64,000 nt of DNA from Actimicrobium sp035984655 (GCF_035984655.1 NZ_JAXCHT010000002.1:1-64000), one strand, 5' to 3'; positions 1-8,010 are shown, numbered from the stretch's first letter. Numbers and translations: made by a program. Notes: generated by a model not told the origin, from the sequence alone.

Positions 1-350
1 TGCGCTTCATAACTCAACGGCCCCAGGCCGCGTGTCTGCTGGCCGTTGAAATTGAGTTCGGTCGTATCCTGCAGACACAGCACGACCGCTTGCGCACACA
101 TGCGCACCTGGGTTTGCTGCCAGTGCGGCTCCAGCAGCGCACGCCAGTCCACGCTTTCATTGGCAAAGAATCGGTACGCTGCCATCGTCTCGCCCCAGCC
201 ATTGCAGGCCTTGGGCACACTCAAGGTCGGTTCTGCCGCCAGTCGTTCCATCAATATCCTCGCTCGCTTGTCCAGGCGTGCATCGCCCAGATCGAGTTGC
301 CCGAATTCCGTGTCCGTCCACACTGCCGATTTGGTTGTCAATTGGGCCAC
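1..350 (-). CDS. IS4-family transposase, N-terminal part (cut by window edge)
   Basis: The minus strand is open from 404 to the left edge. Reading from a GTG at 350 gives about 117 residues resembling the N-terminal DNA-binding region of IS4/Tn5-like transposases. The visible pattern is WTDTEFGQLDLGDARLDKR, then a PxxSVPKACNGWGETMAAYRFF block, then the DTTELNF stretch that carries the first Asp of the DDE triad in this family. The rest of the catalytic domain lies outside the window, so intactness cannot be judged. The start is uncertain because no clear ribosome site precedes the GTG and the frame stays open for 54 more bases. I could not define a terminal inverted repeat or target duplication in 350-640. 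Confidence 0.75.
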   Translation of the reverse strand, partial: MAQLTTKSAVWTDTEFGQLDLGDARLDKRARILMERLAAEPTLSVPKACNGWGETMAAYRFFANESVDWRALLEPHWQQTQVRMCAQAVVLCLQDTTELNFNGQQTRGLGPLSYEA

Positions 351-640
351 CCAAAAGACGAGAGTAAACGCGATTTCTGCCCAGTTTACAAGGGATGCGC
401 TAATTTATTGAACGTATGCGGGAATTCTCGTGTGGCGTGGGTGGGGCGCACTTGTGTATAACGAGGTGGGCCATGCCGCGTCGCCGCAGCAAGTTAAATT
501 ACCGAGTCCATTGGGTGGCGGTGGCAGCGTAGCCGGTTCCATTCCCACCGGATTGCCAGCAAGCCGGACTGCGCTTATCATCGCTGCGCGTTCCAATTGC
601 AATCCCATTGCTTCGCTGTCCCACTTTTTCCGGAATCACC
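351..640. other. Gene-free stretch beside the insertion sequence
   Basis: About 290 bp separate the transposase start from the SUMF1-like gene. It should hold the end of the insertion sequence and the promoter of the downstream gene. I see no convincing coding frame, tRNA or terminator in it. Confidence 0.4.
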
Positions 641-1639
641 ATGCGCATTCCAACGCTCGTTTTATTTCTTCTTCTGGTCACATCGGCACACTCAGCCGAC
701 CTGCCGGCCAATGCTCCGCCAATCGTGCGCAACGCAATCGGCATGCAGCTCGTGCTGATCCCCGCCGGTGACTTCGTCATGGGCAGCGACGAGAGCCCCG
801 ACTCCCTGGCCAAGGCCTATCCGCAATACGATCGGTCGCGCTTTCTCAAACTCGGCGACGAAGCGCCGGCGCACAAGGTCCGGATCACGCACCCGTTTTA
901 TCTTGGCCAGCACGAGGTCACGGTGGGCCAGTTCCGGCGCTTTGTCGCCGCCTCCGGCTATGTGCCGGAAGCCGAGGCCGACGGCACAGGAGGCTACGGT
1001 TACAACCCGGCCTACGATCCGGCCACGACCGTGCGCGGCGATGCCTTCGAAGGACGCAATCCGCGCTACTCGTGGCGCAATCCGGGTTTTCCGCAAACCG
1101 ACGAGCACCCGGTCGTCAACGTCACCTGGAACGACGCGGTGGCGCTGGCGCAGTGGCTCAGCAAGACCGAGGGAAAAACCTACCGCCTGCCAACCGAAGC
1201 CGAATGGGAATACGCCGCCCGCGCCGGCACCCGCACGCGCTACCACAGCGGCGATGATCCGCAATCGCTGCTGACGGTGGCGAACGTGTTTGATGCCGAC
1301 GCCAGGGTCAATTGGGAAAAGTGGTCGTCGTATGCGCTGACCGGGCACGACGGCTTTGCCTTCACCGCGCCGGTAGGCAGCTTTGCACCAAACGCCTTCG
1401 GGCTGTACGACATGCATGGCAACGCGTGGGAATGGACCGGCGACTGGCACGATGAGAATTACTACGCGCGCTCGCCCGAGAATGATCCGCAGGGACCAGC
1501 CACAGGCGTGGTGCGGGTGCGGCGCGGCGGTTCGTGGCATACCTGGGCGCTGTACGCGCGCTCGTCGTTCCGCAACTGGAATTCACCCGAGACACGCTAT
1601 ACGCTGGTCGGGATGCGGCTGCTGCGCGAAGCGGATTGA
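641..1639 (+). CDS. Secreted SUMF1/formylglycine-generating-enzyme-fold protein
   Basis: 332 aa. I chose the ATG at 641 because it opens directly into a signal peptide (MRIPTLVLFLLLVTSAHSA), so the product is probably periplasmic. The rest is one FGE-sulfatase/SUMF1 fold: GMQLVLIPAGDFVMGS near the start, HPVVNVTWNDAVALAQWL in the middle followed by the YRLPTEAEWEYAARAGT signature, then LYDMHGNAWEWTGDW and a C-terminal RRGGSW. True formylglycine-generating enzymes carry a copper-binding Cys pair shortly after GGSW. Here that stretch (HTWALYARSSFRN) has none, and no sulfatase lies nearby, so sulfatase maturation is unlikely. Many bacterial relatives are uncharacterised or act in iron- or cofactor-dependent oxidation. 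The substrate is unknown. Confidence 0.85.
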   Translation: MRIPTLVLFLLLVTSAHSADLPANAPPIVRNAIGMQLVLIPAGDFVMGSDESPDSLAKAYPQYDRSRFLKLGDEAPAHKVRITHPFYLGQHEVTVGQFRRFVAASGYVPEAEADGTGGYGYNPAYDPATTVRGDAFEGRNPRYSWRNPGFPQTDEHPVVNVTWNDAVALAQWLSKTEGKTYRLPTEAEWEYAARAGTRTRYHSGDDPQSLLTVANVFDADARVNWEKWSSYALTGHDGFAFTAPVGSFAPNAFGLYDMHGNAWEWTGDWHDENYYARSPENDPQGPATGVVRVRRGGSWHTWALYARSSFRNWNSPETRYTLVGMRLLREAD

Positions 1640-1657
1640 CCCCCGGACGGGAGCGCC

Positions 1658-1831
1658 TTAGAGGCGCGATCGTTTCTTGCGCTTCTTCTCGGGAACCGAT
1701 TGTTCCTGCTTGGCCTTCATCGACGGCGGCGGCGCCACCGGCATCGGGAAGCCCAGAAAGATCATGACGAAGAATATCGGCAACAGGACGTAGAAAAGGG
1801 GTTTCTTCCAGTTGAGTTGAAGTTTCATCAT
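1658..1831 (-). CDS. Small single-pass membrane protein, 57 aa, hypothetical
   Basis: This frame runs from tandem ATGs at 1831 and 1828 to TAA at 1658. It has a short positively charged start, one hydrophobic segment (PLFYVLLPIFFVMIFLGFPM, residues 11-30), a Pro-rich hinge (PVAPPPS) and a strongly basic tail (EKKRKKRSRL). That layout fits a small inner-membrane protein with a basic cytoplasmic tail. It converges on the SUMF1-like gene, 18 bp away. No strong Shine-Dalgarno is visible and I recognise no family. Support is the N-in hydrophobic/basic architecture and the snug fit between genes. Confidence 0.5.
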   Translation of the reverse strand: MMKLQLNWKKPLFYVLLPIFFVMIFLGFPMPVAPPPSMKAKQEQSVPEKKRKKRSRL

Positions 1832-1911
1832 AGCCGGCAGATTGGGGCATCCCCGGCCGATTCAATGCCATTGAGGTCGCAGTGCCGACAACAAAATAAA
1901 GGAGCCACGCC

Positions 1912-2700
1912 GTGCCAAAATTTGCCGCCAATCTGACCATGATGTTCAACGAAGTCGCGTTCCCGGAGCGCTTTGCGGCAGCCGCCGCGGCCGGCTTCAC
2001 GGCAGTTGAATTCCTGTTCCCGTATGACCATCCTGCACAGGACGTCGCTGCATGGCTGCAGCACAACGCGCTCGAGAACGTGCTGTTCAACCTGCCGCCG
2101 GGCGACTGGGCTGCCGGCGAGCGCGGCATTGCGGCGTTGCCCGGCCGGGAAGAAGAGTTCGAGGCGGGCGTGGCGCTCGCGATCAAGTATGCGCTGGCCC
2201 TTGGCACGCCGCGCGTGCACATGATGGCCGGGCTGGTCCCGGCAGGCGCCGACCTGGGCCCGCATCATGACGCGTATGTGCGCAACCTGCGCCATGCGGC
2301 CGCGGCGGTCGGCGCGCACGGACTGGCGCTGCTGATCGAGCCGATCAACGGTCGCGACATGCCGGGGTATTTCCTCGCTTCGCAGCGCCAGGCGCATGCG
2401 CTGCGCCTCGAATGCGGCGCGCCGAACGTGCAGGTGCAAATGGATTTTTATCACGCGCAGATCTCGGAGGGCGATCTGGCCACGACGCTGCGCAAGCATA
2501 TCGACGCCATCGGCCATGTGCAGATAGCCAGCGTCCCGGCGCGCAACGAACCGGATGACGGCGAAGTCAATTATCCGTTCCTGTTCCGGTTGCTCGACGA
2601 ACTGGGCTATGCGGGTTGGATTGGCTGTGAATATCGGCCGCGCGGGCGCACCGAGGATGGCCTCGGCTGGCTGGCTGAGGCCCGGCGCCAAGCGTTCTGA
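1912..2700 (+). CDS. hyi: Hydroxypyruvate isomerase
   Basis: 262 aa, starting at a GTG that has a good ribosome site (AAGGAG about 8 nt upstream). The product is a xylose-isomerase-like TIM barrel of the Hyi family, which interconverts hydroxypyruvate and tartronate semialdehyde in glyoxylate/glycerate metabolism. Family signatures are the N-terminal NLTMMFNEVAFPERF, the LFNLPPGDW block, LLIEPINGRDMPGYF with the metal-binding Glu, and QMDFYHAQ and GCEYRPRGRTEDGL near the end. Length matches the family. No glyoxylate carboligase or tartronate semialdehyde reductase adjoins it, so the pathway partners are elsewhere. The paralogous OtnI (2-oxo-tetronate isomerase) is an alternative, but no otn genes are nearby. 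Confidence 0.88.
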   Translation: MPKFAANLTMMFNEVAFPERFAAAAAAGFTAVEFLFPYDHPAQDVAAWLQHNALENVLFNLPPGDWAAGERGIAALPGREEEFEAGVALAIKYALALGTPRVHMMAGLVPAGADLGPHHDAYVRNLRHAAAAVGAHGLALLIEPINGRDMPGYFLASQRQAHALRLECGAPNVQVQMDFYHAQISEGDLATTLRKHIDAIGHVQIASVPARNEPDDGEVNYPFLFRLLDELGYAGWIGCEYRPRGRTEDGLGWLAEARRQAF

Positions 2701-2839
2701 TGGTCGTGCACACCGCTTGTGCGGCGACAAGGATGACGACGCGATCCCCAGGGGCCTTTGCGGATACGCGCTAAGATCAACGGCACAGACCAGTCCGGTC
2801 GGGCTGGTTCCATTGAAGCATTGTTCACGGGAGACTCAC

Positions 2840-3421
2840 ATGGCAGCCAGGAAAATCCTGTTCTTGACAGGCGATTTTGCGGAAGATTATGAAACGATGG
2901 TGCCTTTTCAGGCACTGCAAATGGTAGGCCACACGGTGCACGCGGTCTGCCCCGGCAAGAAGAGCGGCGACAAGATCAAGACCGCGATCCATGATTTCGA
3001 AGGCGACCAGACCTACACCGAAAAGCCGGGCCACCTGTTCGCACTCAATGCCAGCTTCGACGATGTCCAGGTCGGCAACTACGATGCCCTGATGATTGCC
3101 GGCGGGCGGGCGCCGGAATACCTGCGCCTGAACGAGCGCGTGATCGCCATCGTGCGCGAGTTTGCCGCCGCCGACAAACCGATTGCAGCCGTCTGCCATG
3201 GCGCGCAGCTGCTGGCCGCTGCCGACGTGATTCGCGGCAAACGAATTTCGGCCTATCCCGCCTGCGCGCCGGAAGTGCGGCTGGCCGGCGGCGAGTATGC
3301 CAACATCGAAGTCGACCAGGCGGTCACGGATGGCAATTTCATCACGGCGCCGGCCTGGCCAGCCCATCCGCAATGGCTGGCGCAATTCCTGAAACGGCTC
3401 GGCACCGAAATCTCCCTGTAG
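2840..3421 (+). CDS. DJ-1/PfpI family protein
   Basis: 193 aa. The ATG at 2840 is preferred over upstream in-frame starts because the family fold begins directly at ARKILFLTGDFAEDYE and GGGAG lies upstream. The protein has the flavodoxin-like DJ-1/PfpI core with an acidic residue early (E in the DYE stretch) and the nucleophile elbow AVCHGAQLL, putting the reactive cysteine at residue 119. This class includes amidases/proteases of the PfpI type, glyoxalase III-like enzymes and chaperones. The exact activity cannot be read from the sequence. Its neighbour is a methylglyoxal-synthase-like protein, so a role in handling methylglyoxal or glycation damage is possible but only inferred. Confidence 0.85.
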   Translation: MAARKILFLTGDFAEDYETMVPFQALQMVGHTVHAVCPGKKSGDKIKTAIHDFEGDQTYTEKPGHLFALNASFDDVQVGNYDALMIAGGRAPEYLRLNERVIAIVREFAAADKPIAAVCHGAQLLAAADVIRGKRISAYPACAPEVRLAGGEYANIEVDQAVTDGNFITAPAWPAHPQWLAQFLKRLGTEISL

Positions 3422-3483
3422 ACTGGAGCCGCGCGCACCTGCTGGCGCGCGGCAATTCCACGCCATTCACCCACTGAGCGACC

Positions 3484-4389
3484 ATGCCCCTGACAACGCC
3501 GCAGTACCGTATCGGACTGGCCGCCAACCGAAGCCATCAGGACGATGCGGATTCCGCGCTGGTGCGTTTGCTGCAGGATGGCAAAGCTGCGATCGAGACC
3601 CATCTGCGACCGCAACTGGTAGTGGTCGGACGCACCCTGGATGCGATGCAGCGCCACCGCCTGCTGGCCGATTACCCGTCGATCGAGCGCTTTCCGTACG
3701 GGCGCGAAGGCGGGCTGATGATGCTGGTCTCGCGGGTGGTCGATCCCGACCCGGTGCGCGCGCTGGATGCGGTGATCTACCTGATCGATCCGGTCGATCC
3801 GTCGTCGAATTTTCCCGAAGCACTGGCGCTCAAGCGCCAGTGCGTAATCCACGGCAAGCCGTTTCTGTCGACGCTGGCCGGCGCGCGCGAATGGCTCGAA
3901 CTGGAAGCCATCGCCACCGGCGCCGCGCCCGATCGCTCGCTCGACGGCATGTTCGATCCGGCCAATGAGGCCATCGCCCTGATCGCGCACGATGCGATGA
4001 AGCCGCGCCTGCTGGAGTTGGCCGAGCGCCATTTCGACTTGCTCAACCGGTTTGCATCGCGCTGCGCGACCGGCACCACGGGGGGCTTGCTGAATGGCCT
4101 TGCACAAAAGATGCTTGGGCAGGAAGCCGGCCGCAACTGGGTCAAGCCCTACCTGAGCGGCCCGATGGGCGGCGATGCGCAAATTGCGGAGCGCATCCTG
4201 AACCGGCAATGCCGCCGCGTGCTGTTCCTCGAAGACCCGCACGTGGCGCGCCAGCATGAGGCCGACATTCAACTGCTGGAACGTGCCGCCCGCACGGTCA
4301 CCGATTTCGCCACCTGCTGCAGCGACGCCGGCAGCGCCGATCGCTGGCTGACATTGCTGGCACTGCGCTGCGGCGGCAGGCCGGACTGA
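3484..4389 (+). CDS. Tandem methylglyoxal-synthase-domain protein
   Basis: 301 aa, about twice the roughly 150 aa of classical MgsA. The C-terminal half (about 163-295) is a recognisable methylglyoxal synthase domain. It has IALIAHD with His169, CATGTTGGLL for phosphate binding, SGPMGGDAQI with Asp231, and LEDPH with Asp251, matching the catalytic His/Asp set that converts dihydroxyacetone phosphate to methylglyoxal. The N-terminal half (about 8-140) has the same outline (RIGLAANRS, VVGRTLDAM, PYGREGGLMML, YLIDPVDPSSNF) but lacks the His and the GGD aspartate, so it looks like a degenerate, non-catalytic copy. The gene is 62 bp after the DJ-1-like gene and converges on the VWA gene. Activity of the C-terminal domain is likely but unproven. 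Confidence 0.8.
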   Translation: MPLTTPQYRIGLAANRSHQDDADSALVRLLQDGKAAIETHLRPQLVVVGRTLDAMQRHRLLADYPSIERFPYGREGGLMMLVSRVVDPDPVRALDAVIYLIDPVDPSSNFPEALALKRQCVIHGKPFLSTLAGAREWLELEAIATGAAPDRSLDGMFDPANEAIALIAHDAMKPRLLELAERHFDLLNRFASRCATGTTGGLLNGLAQKMLGQEAGRNWVKPYLSGPMGGDAQIAERILNRQCRRVLFLEDPHVARQHEADIQLLERAARTVTDFATCCSDAGSADRWLTLLALRCGGRPD

Positions 4390-4408
4390 GGCACGACCCG
4401 CGGCGCGC

Positions 4409-5578
4409 TTACTTGCTCAGCAAGCGCATGCCGCGCTCGAGACCCTCGATCGTCACCGGGAACATGCGGTTGTTCATGATCTGCTTGATCACCGCAATCG
4501 ACTGCCGGTACTGCCACAAGCCCTCCGGTTCCGGATTGAGCCAGATGAATTTCGGGAAGGTCTGGGTGAAGCGCGCCAGCCAGGTTGCACCGGCTTCGGG
4601 ATTGTCATACTCGACCGAGCCACCCGGCTGCAGCACCTCATACGGACTCATGGTGGCGTCGCCCACGAAGATCAGCTTGGTGTCGGCCGGATACTTGCGC
4701 AGGATGTCCCAGGTCGGAAACCGCTCGGCGTGGCGCCGGCGGTTGTGCTTCCACAGATAGTCGTAGACGCAGTTGTGGAAGTAAAAGAACTCCATGTTCT
4801 TGAATTCGGTCTTGGAGGCCGAGAACAATTCCTCGGTGCGCGCGATGTGGTCGTCCATGCTGCCGCCGACGTCGAGCAGCATCAGCACCTTGATCTTGTT
4901 CTTGCGCTCGGGCTGCATCTTGATGTCGAGGAATCCGGCGTTGTTGGCGGTGGCGCGGATGGTCGCATCCAGCGCCAGTTCTTCATCCAGGCCTTCGCGC
5001 GCAAACTTGCGCAGGCGGCGTAGCGCGACCTTGATATTGCGCGTGCCCAGTTCGCGTTCGGCGTCGTAATCGCGGTAGCTGCGCGCTTCCCAGACCTTCA
5101 CCGCAGTCCGGTTGCCGCCTTCGCCGCCGATGCGGATGCCTTCCGGATTCTGGCCGCCATTGCCGAATGGCGAGGTGCCGCCGGTGCCAATCCACTTGTT
5201 GCCGCCTTCGTGGCGTTCCTTCTGCTCGGCCAACAGCTCCTTGAGCCGGTCCATCAGCTTGTCGTAGCCGAATTTTTCCAGCGCGGCTTTCTGCTCATCG
5301 GTCAGTTCACGCTGCATGCGCTTGGCCAGCCAGTCCAGCGGGATCTCCGGGTGCTTCTCGAAGATCGCATCGATGCCCTTGAAGTACATGCCGAAGGCCT
5401 GGTCGAACTTGTCGAAATGGGCCTCGTCCTTGACCAGCGTGATGCGCGACAGGTAATAAAATTCATCCAGCGAATTGCTGATCACGTTCTTTTGCATGGC
5501 TTCGAGCAGGATCAGGAATTCCTTGATCGAGACCGGAATTTTGGCGTCCTTGAGCGTGAAGAAAAAGTCGATCAGCAT
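4409..5578 (-). CDS. VWA domain (CoxE-like) protein, MoxR partner
   Basis: 389 aa. The ATG at 5578 (MLIDFFFTLKDAKIPVS) is chosen. The frame stays open upstream, but that extension is antisense-like sequence inside the GNAT gene. The first ~200 residues are the helical CoxE-type region, and the C-terminal half holds a von Willebrand A domain whose MIDAS begins LMLLDVGGSMDDH, with a T and D later (VGDATMSPYE). Such proteins work with MoxR AAA+ ATPases in assembling or activating metalloenzymes or other complexes. This gene is the last of a moxR-GNAT-VWA operon, which supports that pairing. The client complex is unknown because no oxidoreductase gene is attached. Confidence 0.88.
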   Translation of the reverse strand: MLIDFFFTLKDAKIPVSIKEFLILLEAMQKNVISNSLDEFYYLSRITLVKDEAHFDKFDQAFGMYFKGIDAIFEKHPEIPLDWLAKRMQRELTDEQKAALEKFGYDKLMDRLKELLAEQKERHEGGNKWIGTGGTSPFGNGGQNPEGIRIGGEGGNRTAVKVWEARSYRDYDAERELGTRNIKVALRRLRKFAREGLDEELALDATIRATANNAGFLDIKMQPERKNKIKVLMLLDVGGSMDDHIARTEELFSASKTEFKNMEFFYFHNCVYDYLWKHNRRRHAERFPTWDILRKYPADTKLIFVGDATMSPYEVLQPGGSVEYDNPEAGATWLARFTQTFPKFIWLNPEPEGLWQYRQSIAVIKQIMNNRMFPVTIEGLERGMRLLSK

Positions 5579-5580
5579 GA

Positions 5581-6171
5581 TCAGTCTCCGCGATAGCGTT
5601 GGAGTTTTTGCTGCAGGCCTGCCTTGATGGCAGGCCACTCGCCGGCGAGGATGCTGAACATCACGGTGTCGCGCACGCTGCCATCGCGGCGCAGCGCGTG
5701 GTGACGCAGCGTGCCGTCGCGCTGTGCGCCCAAGCGGACGATGGCGGCCTGAGAGGCATGGTTCAGATGGTCGGTCCGAAAACCGACCACTGCACAACCG
5801 AGCGTGTCGAAGGCATGGCCGAGCAGCAGCAGCTTGCAACTGGTGTTGACATGACTGCGCTGCCAGGATTTGCCGTACCACGTGTAGCCGATTTCGACCC
5901 GGCCAATGGCGGGAACCATGTCGTGAAAACTGGTGCTGCCGATCACCTTGCCGCTGGCGATGTCGCGTACCACCCACGGCAACCGGGCGCTATCCTGCAG
6001 CGCCTTGTCGATGTAGGCGGCTTCTTCGCCGGGGGCCGGCACCGAGGTCACGTGCAGGTTCCAGAGCTCGCCGTCAGCGGCCGCCAGCGCCAGGTCGGCG
6101 GCATGCGCGCGCGTCATCGGCTCCAGCCGCAGGCCGTTGAATTCCAGCGTGACGGGGCTGAGCGCCTTCAT
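5581..6171 (-). CDS. GNAT-family N-acetyltransferase (RimJ/RimL-like)
   Basis: 196 aa. The start ATG abuts the moxR stop codon, and its own stop lies 2 bp before the VWA start, so it is translated within the moxR operon. The sequence follows the RimJ/RimL-type GNAT pattern: LRLEPMTRAHAADL at the N-terminus, VIGSTSFHDM and EIGYTWYGKSWQRSHVN in the central sheet, with the acyl-CoA loop replaced by a form typical of this subgroup, and ending at RDTVMFSILAGEWP. These enzymes acetylate protein N-termini or small amines using acetyl-CoA. The target is unknown. Its position between moxR and its VWA partner is unusual and may only reflect operon capture. Confidence 0.85.
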   Translation of the reverse strand: MKALSPVTLEFNGLRLEPMTRAHAADLALAAADGELWNLHVTSVPAPGEEAAYIDKALQDSARLPWVVRDIASGKVIGSTSFHDMVPAIGRVEIGYTWYGKSWQRSHVNTSCKLLLLGHAFDTLGCAVVGFRTDHLNHASQAAIVRLGAQRDGTLRHHALRRDGSVRDTVMFSILAGEWPAIKAGLQQKLQRYRGD

Positions 6172-7026
6172 TTATCGATTGGTCCGGGACATGAACACCA
6201 GCCGCTCGAACAGATGCACATCCTGCTCGTTCTTCAGCAGCGCGCCGTGCAGCGGCGGCACGATCGACTTGGCATCCTTGCTGCGCAGCGCCTCGGGCGG
6301 AATGTCTTCGGCCAGCAGCAACTTGAGCCAGTCGAGCAATTCGGAGGTCGAGGGTTTCTTTTTCAGGCCGGGCACGTCGCGCACTTCATAAAACGTTTGC
6401 AGCGCCTGCGCCAGCAAATCCTTTTTCAGGGTGGGGTAGTGCACGTCGACGATTTGCTGCATCGTGTCCTTGTCAGGGAACTTGATGTAGTGGAAAAAGC
6501 AGCGGCGCAGAAAGGCGTCCGGCAATTCCTTTTCGTTATTCGAGGTAATGATCACCAGCGGGCGATGCCTGGCCTTGATCAGCTCGCGCGTTTCATAGAC
6601 ATAGAATTCCATGCGGTCGAGTTCGCGCAGCAGATCGTTCGGAAATTCGATGTCGGCCTTGTCGATCTCGTCGATCAGCAACACGACCTGCTGGTCGGCG
6701 GTAAAGGCTTGCCAGAGCACGCCCTTGACGATGTAATTCTGGATATCCTTGATGCGTTCGTCGCCGAGTTGCGAATCGCGCAGGCGCGACACCGCATCGT
6801 ATTCGTACAGGCCCTGCTGCGCCTTGGTGGTCGACTTGATATGCCATTGCATCAGTGGCATGCCCAGCGCCGCGGCGACTTCTTCGGCCAGCATGGTTTT
6901 CCCGGTACCGGGCTCGCCCTTGATCAACAACGGCCGTTGCAATGTCAGCGCGGCATTGACCGCAAGTTTCAGGTCGCCGGTGGCGACATAACTGGAAGAG
7001 CCTTCGAAGCGGGTAACTGGTGGCAT
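6172..7026 (-). CDS. MoxR-family AAA+ ATPase
   Basis: 284 aa. The start is the ATG at 7026 (MPPVTRFEGSSSYVA); a longer frame upstream is intergenic. Walker A is GEPGTGKTMLAEEVA and Walker B is VVLLIDEIDKAD. A sensor-1-like ITSNNEKELPDAFLRRC follows, with FHYIKFPD, all typical of MoxR ATPases. These act as chaperones that remodel or load cofactors into partner complexes with a VWA protein, which is encoded two genes downstream. A TATACT-like -10 box occurs on the minus strand at 7064-7059, giving a short leader. The gene is the first of a three-gene operon. Confidence 0.92.
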   Translation of the reverse strand: MPPVTRFEGSSSYVATGDLKLAVNAALTLQRPLLIKGEPGTGKTMLAEEVAAALGMPLMQWHIKSTTKAQQGLYEYDAVSRLRDSQLGDERIKDIQNYIVKGVLWQAFTADQQVVLLIDEIDKADIEFPNDLLRELDRMEFYVYETRELIKARHRPLVIITSNNEKELPDAFLRRCFFHYIKFPDKDTMQQIVDVHYPTLKKDLLAQALQTFYEVRDVPGLKKKPSTSELLDWLKLLLAEDIPPEALRSKDAKSIVPPLHGALLKNEQDVHLFERLVFMSRTNR

Positions 7027-7273
7027 GGCGGTAGCGGGTCCGTTTGTAAATGAAAACGAGTATAAGCGAGAACCGGTTTGCGCCGGACTGCGCGAAAAGC
7101 GGGGTCGGTGGGTCGGCAGGGGTGCACGAAGGCCGTTTCTTGCGGTAGAATCCGGGGGTTTTGATGCCGAGTGGCACGGGCAAGCGGGGGCATCAACAGC
7201 CCGGCGTGGCATCGGTACTGCACTGCACCGCGCGGATTTCGCACTGAGTTTCGCATTAATTATCCTGGCAAAC

Positions 7274-7594
7274 ATGAAAAAACTACTTGCACTTCTTGTG
7301 CTGGCCGGACTGGCCAATGTCGCTGCAGCAGCAGACCTCGTTGGTGATCCAAAAGCCGCAGAAAAAAACATCGCGCAATGCATCGGCTGCCACGGTATCG
7401 CCGGCTACAAGGCCAGTTATCCGGAGGTGTATTCGGTGCCGATGATTGGCGGCCAGTCTGCCAAGTACATTGAAAGCGCGCTCAAGGCGTATCGCAAGGG
7501 CGACCGCAAGCATCCGTCGATGCGTGGCATTGCAGGCAGCCTGTCGGACCAGGACATGGCCGATCTCGCCGCTTACTATTCGCAAAAGAAATAA
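7274..7594 (+). CDS. Periplasmic class I cytochrome c (first of a pair)
   Basis: 106 aa with a signal peptide (MKKLLALLVLAGLANVAAAA) and a single haem c site CIGCH shortly after cleavage. The distal Met is probably the one in HPSMRGIAG. The mature domain of about 85 aa fits small class I (cytochrome c553/c4-half-like) electron carriers. It should be exported by Sec and haem-loaded by the Ccm system. The second cytochrome gene starts 12 bp downstream, so the two are co-transcribed. I chose the ATG at 7274 over an upstream in-frame start because only this one gives a clean signal peptide. The redox partner is not encoded here. Confidence 0.88.
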   Translation: MKKLLALLVLAGLANVAAAADLVGDPKAAEKNIAQCIGCHGIAGYKASYPEVYSVPMIGGQSAKYIESALKAYRKGDRKHPSMRGIAGSLSDQDMADLAAYYSQKK

Positions 7595-7606
7595 GGACAA
7601 CCAGAC

Positions 7607-7960
7607 ATGAACAAGATTCTCACAGGCGCGGCCTTCGTGCTGTGCAGTGCGGTGTCGTTGCATGCCAGCGCTGGCGGCAATATCGACAGTGGCAAGGCAG
7701 TCACCGTCAAATACGGTTGTGCCTCGTGCCACGGCGCTGATTTCAACAGCCCGATCGATCCGACCTATCCGCGCATCGCCGGCCAGCATGCCGATTATCT
7801 GGCGCATGCACTGACCGCCTACAAGCGCGGTGGCGATGCGATGAACGGCCGCAGCCACGCCATCATGGGCGGCATGGCCAAGCCACTGACCGACAAGGAC
7901 ATCGCCGATGTGTCGGCCTACCTTGCCAGCCTGCCGGGATCGCTCGCCAGGGTTAAATAA
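7607..7960 (+). CDS. Periplasmic class I cytochrome c (second of a pair)
   Basis: 117 aa, with a signal peptide (MNKILTGAAFVLCSAVSLHASA) and one haem site CASCH. A PxIAGQHADYL segment and a likely Met ligand in MGGMAKPLTDKDI follow. It resembles the preceding protein (both have GQxAxYxxxAL-AYKxGxR/D and D-DIADxxAY), so the pair probably arose by duplication and may act like the two halves of a cytochrome c4. A strong bidirectional terminator follows 20 bp after the stop. Confidence 0.88.
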   Translation: MNKILTGAAFVLCSAVSLHASAGGNIDSGKAVTVKYGCASCHGADFNSPIDPTYPRIAGQHADYLAHALTAYKRGGDAMNGRSHAIMGGMAKPLTDKDIADVSAYLASLPGSLARVK

Positions 7961-7981
7961 GGCGGTTCTTCTTCGCGCATG

Positions 7982-8010
7982 AAAAAAGCCACGGATTCCG
8001 TGGCTTTTTT
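7982..8010. terminator. Bidirectional intrinsic terminator
   Basis: A perfect hairpin (GCCACGGA/TCCGTGGC) is flanked by AAAAAA on the left and TTTTTT on the right. It lies between the convergent cytochrome pair and the DUF1841 gene, so it can stop transcripts from both sides. Confidence 0.92.

Noticed and set aside
5579..5977. N-terminal extension of the VWA gene
   Set aside because: In-frame upstream sequence overlaps the GNAT gene and reads as basic junk; the family start is at 5578.
5599..7053. 484-aa plus-strand frame
   Set aside because: Antisense to the GNAT and moxR genes, composition typical of a shadow.
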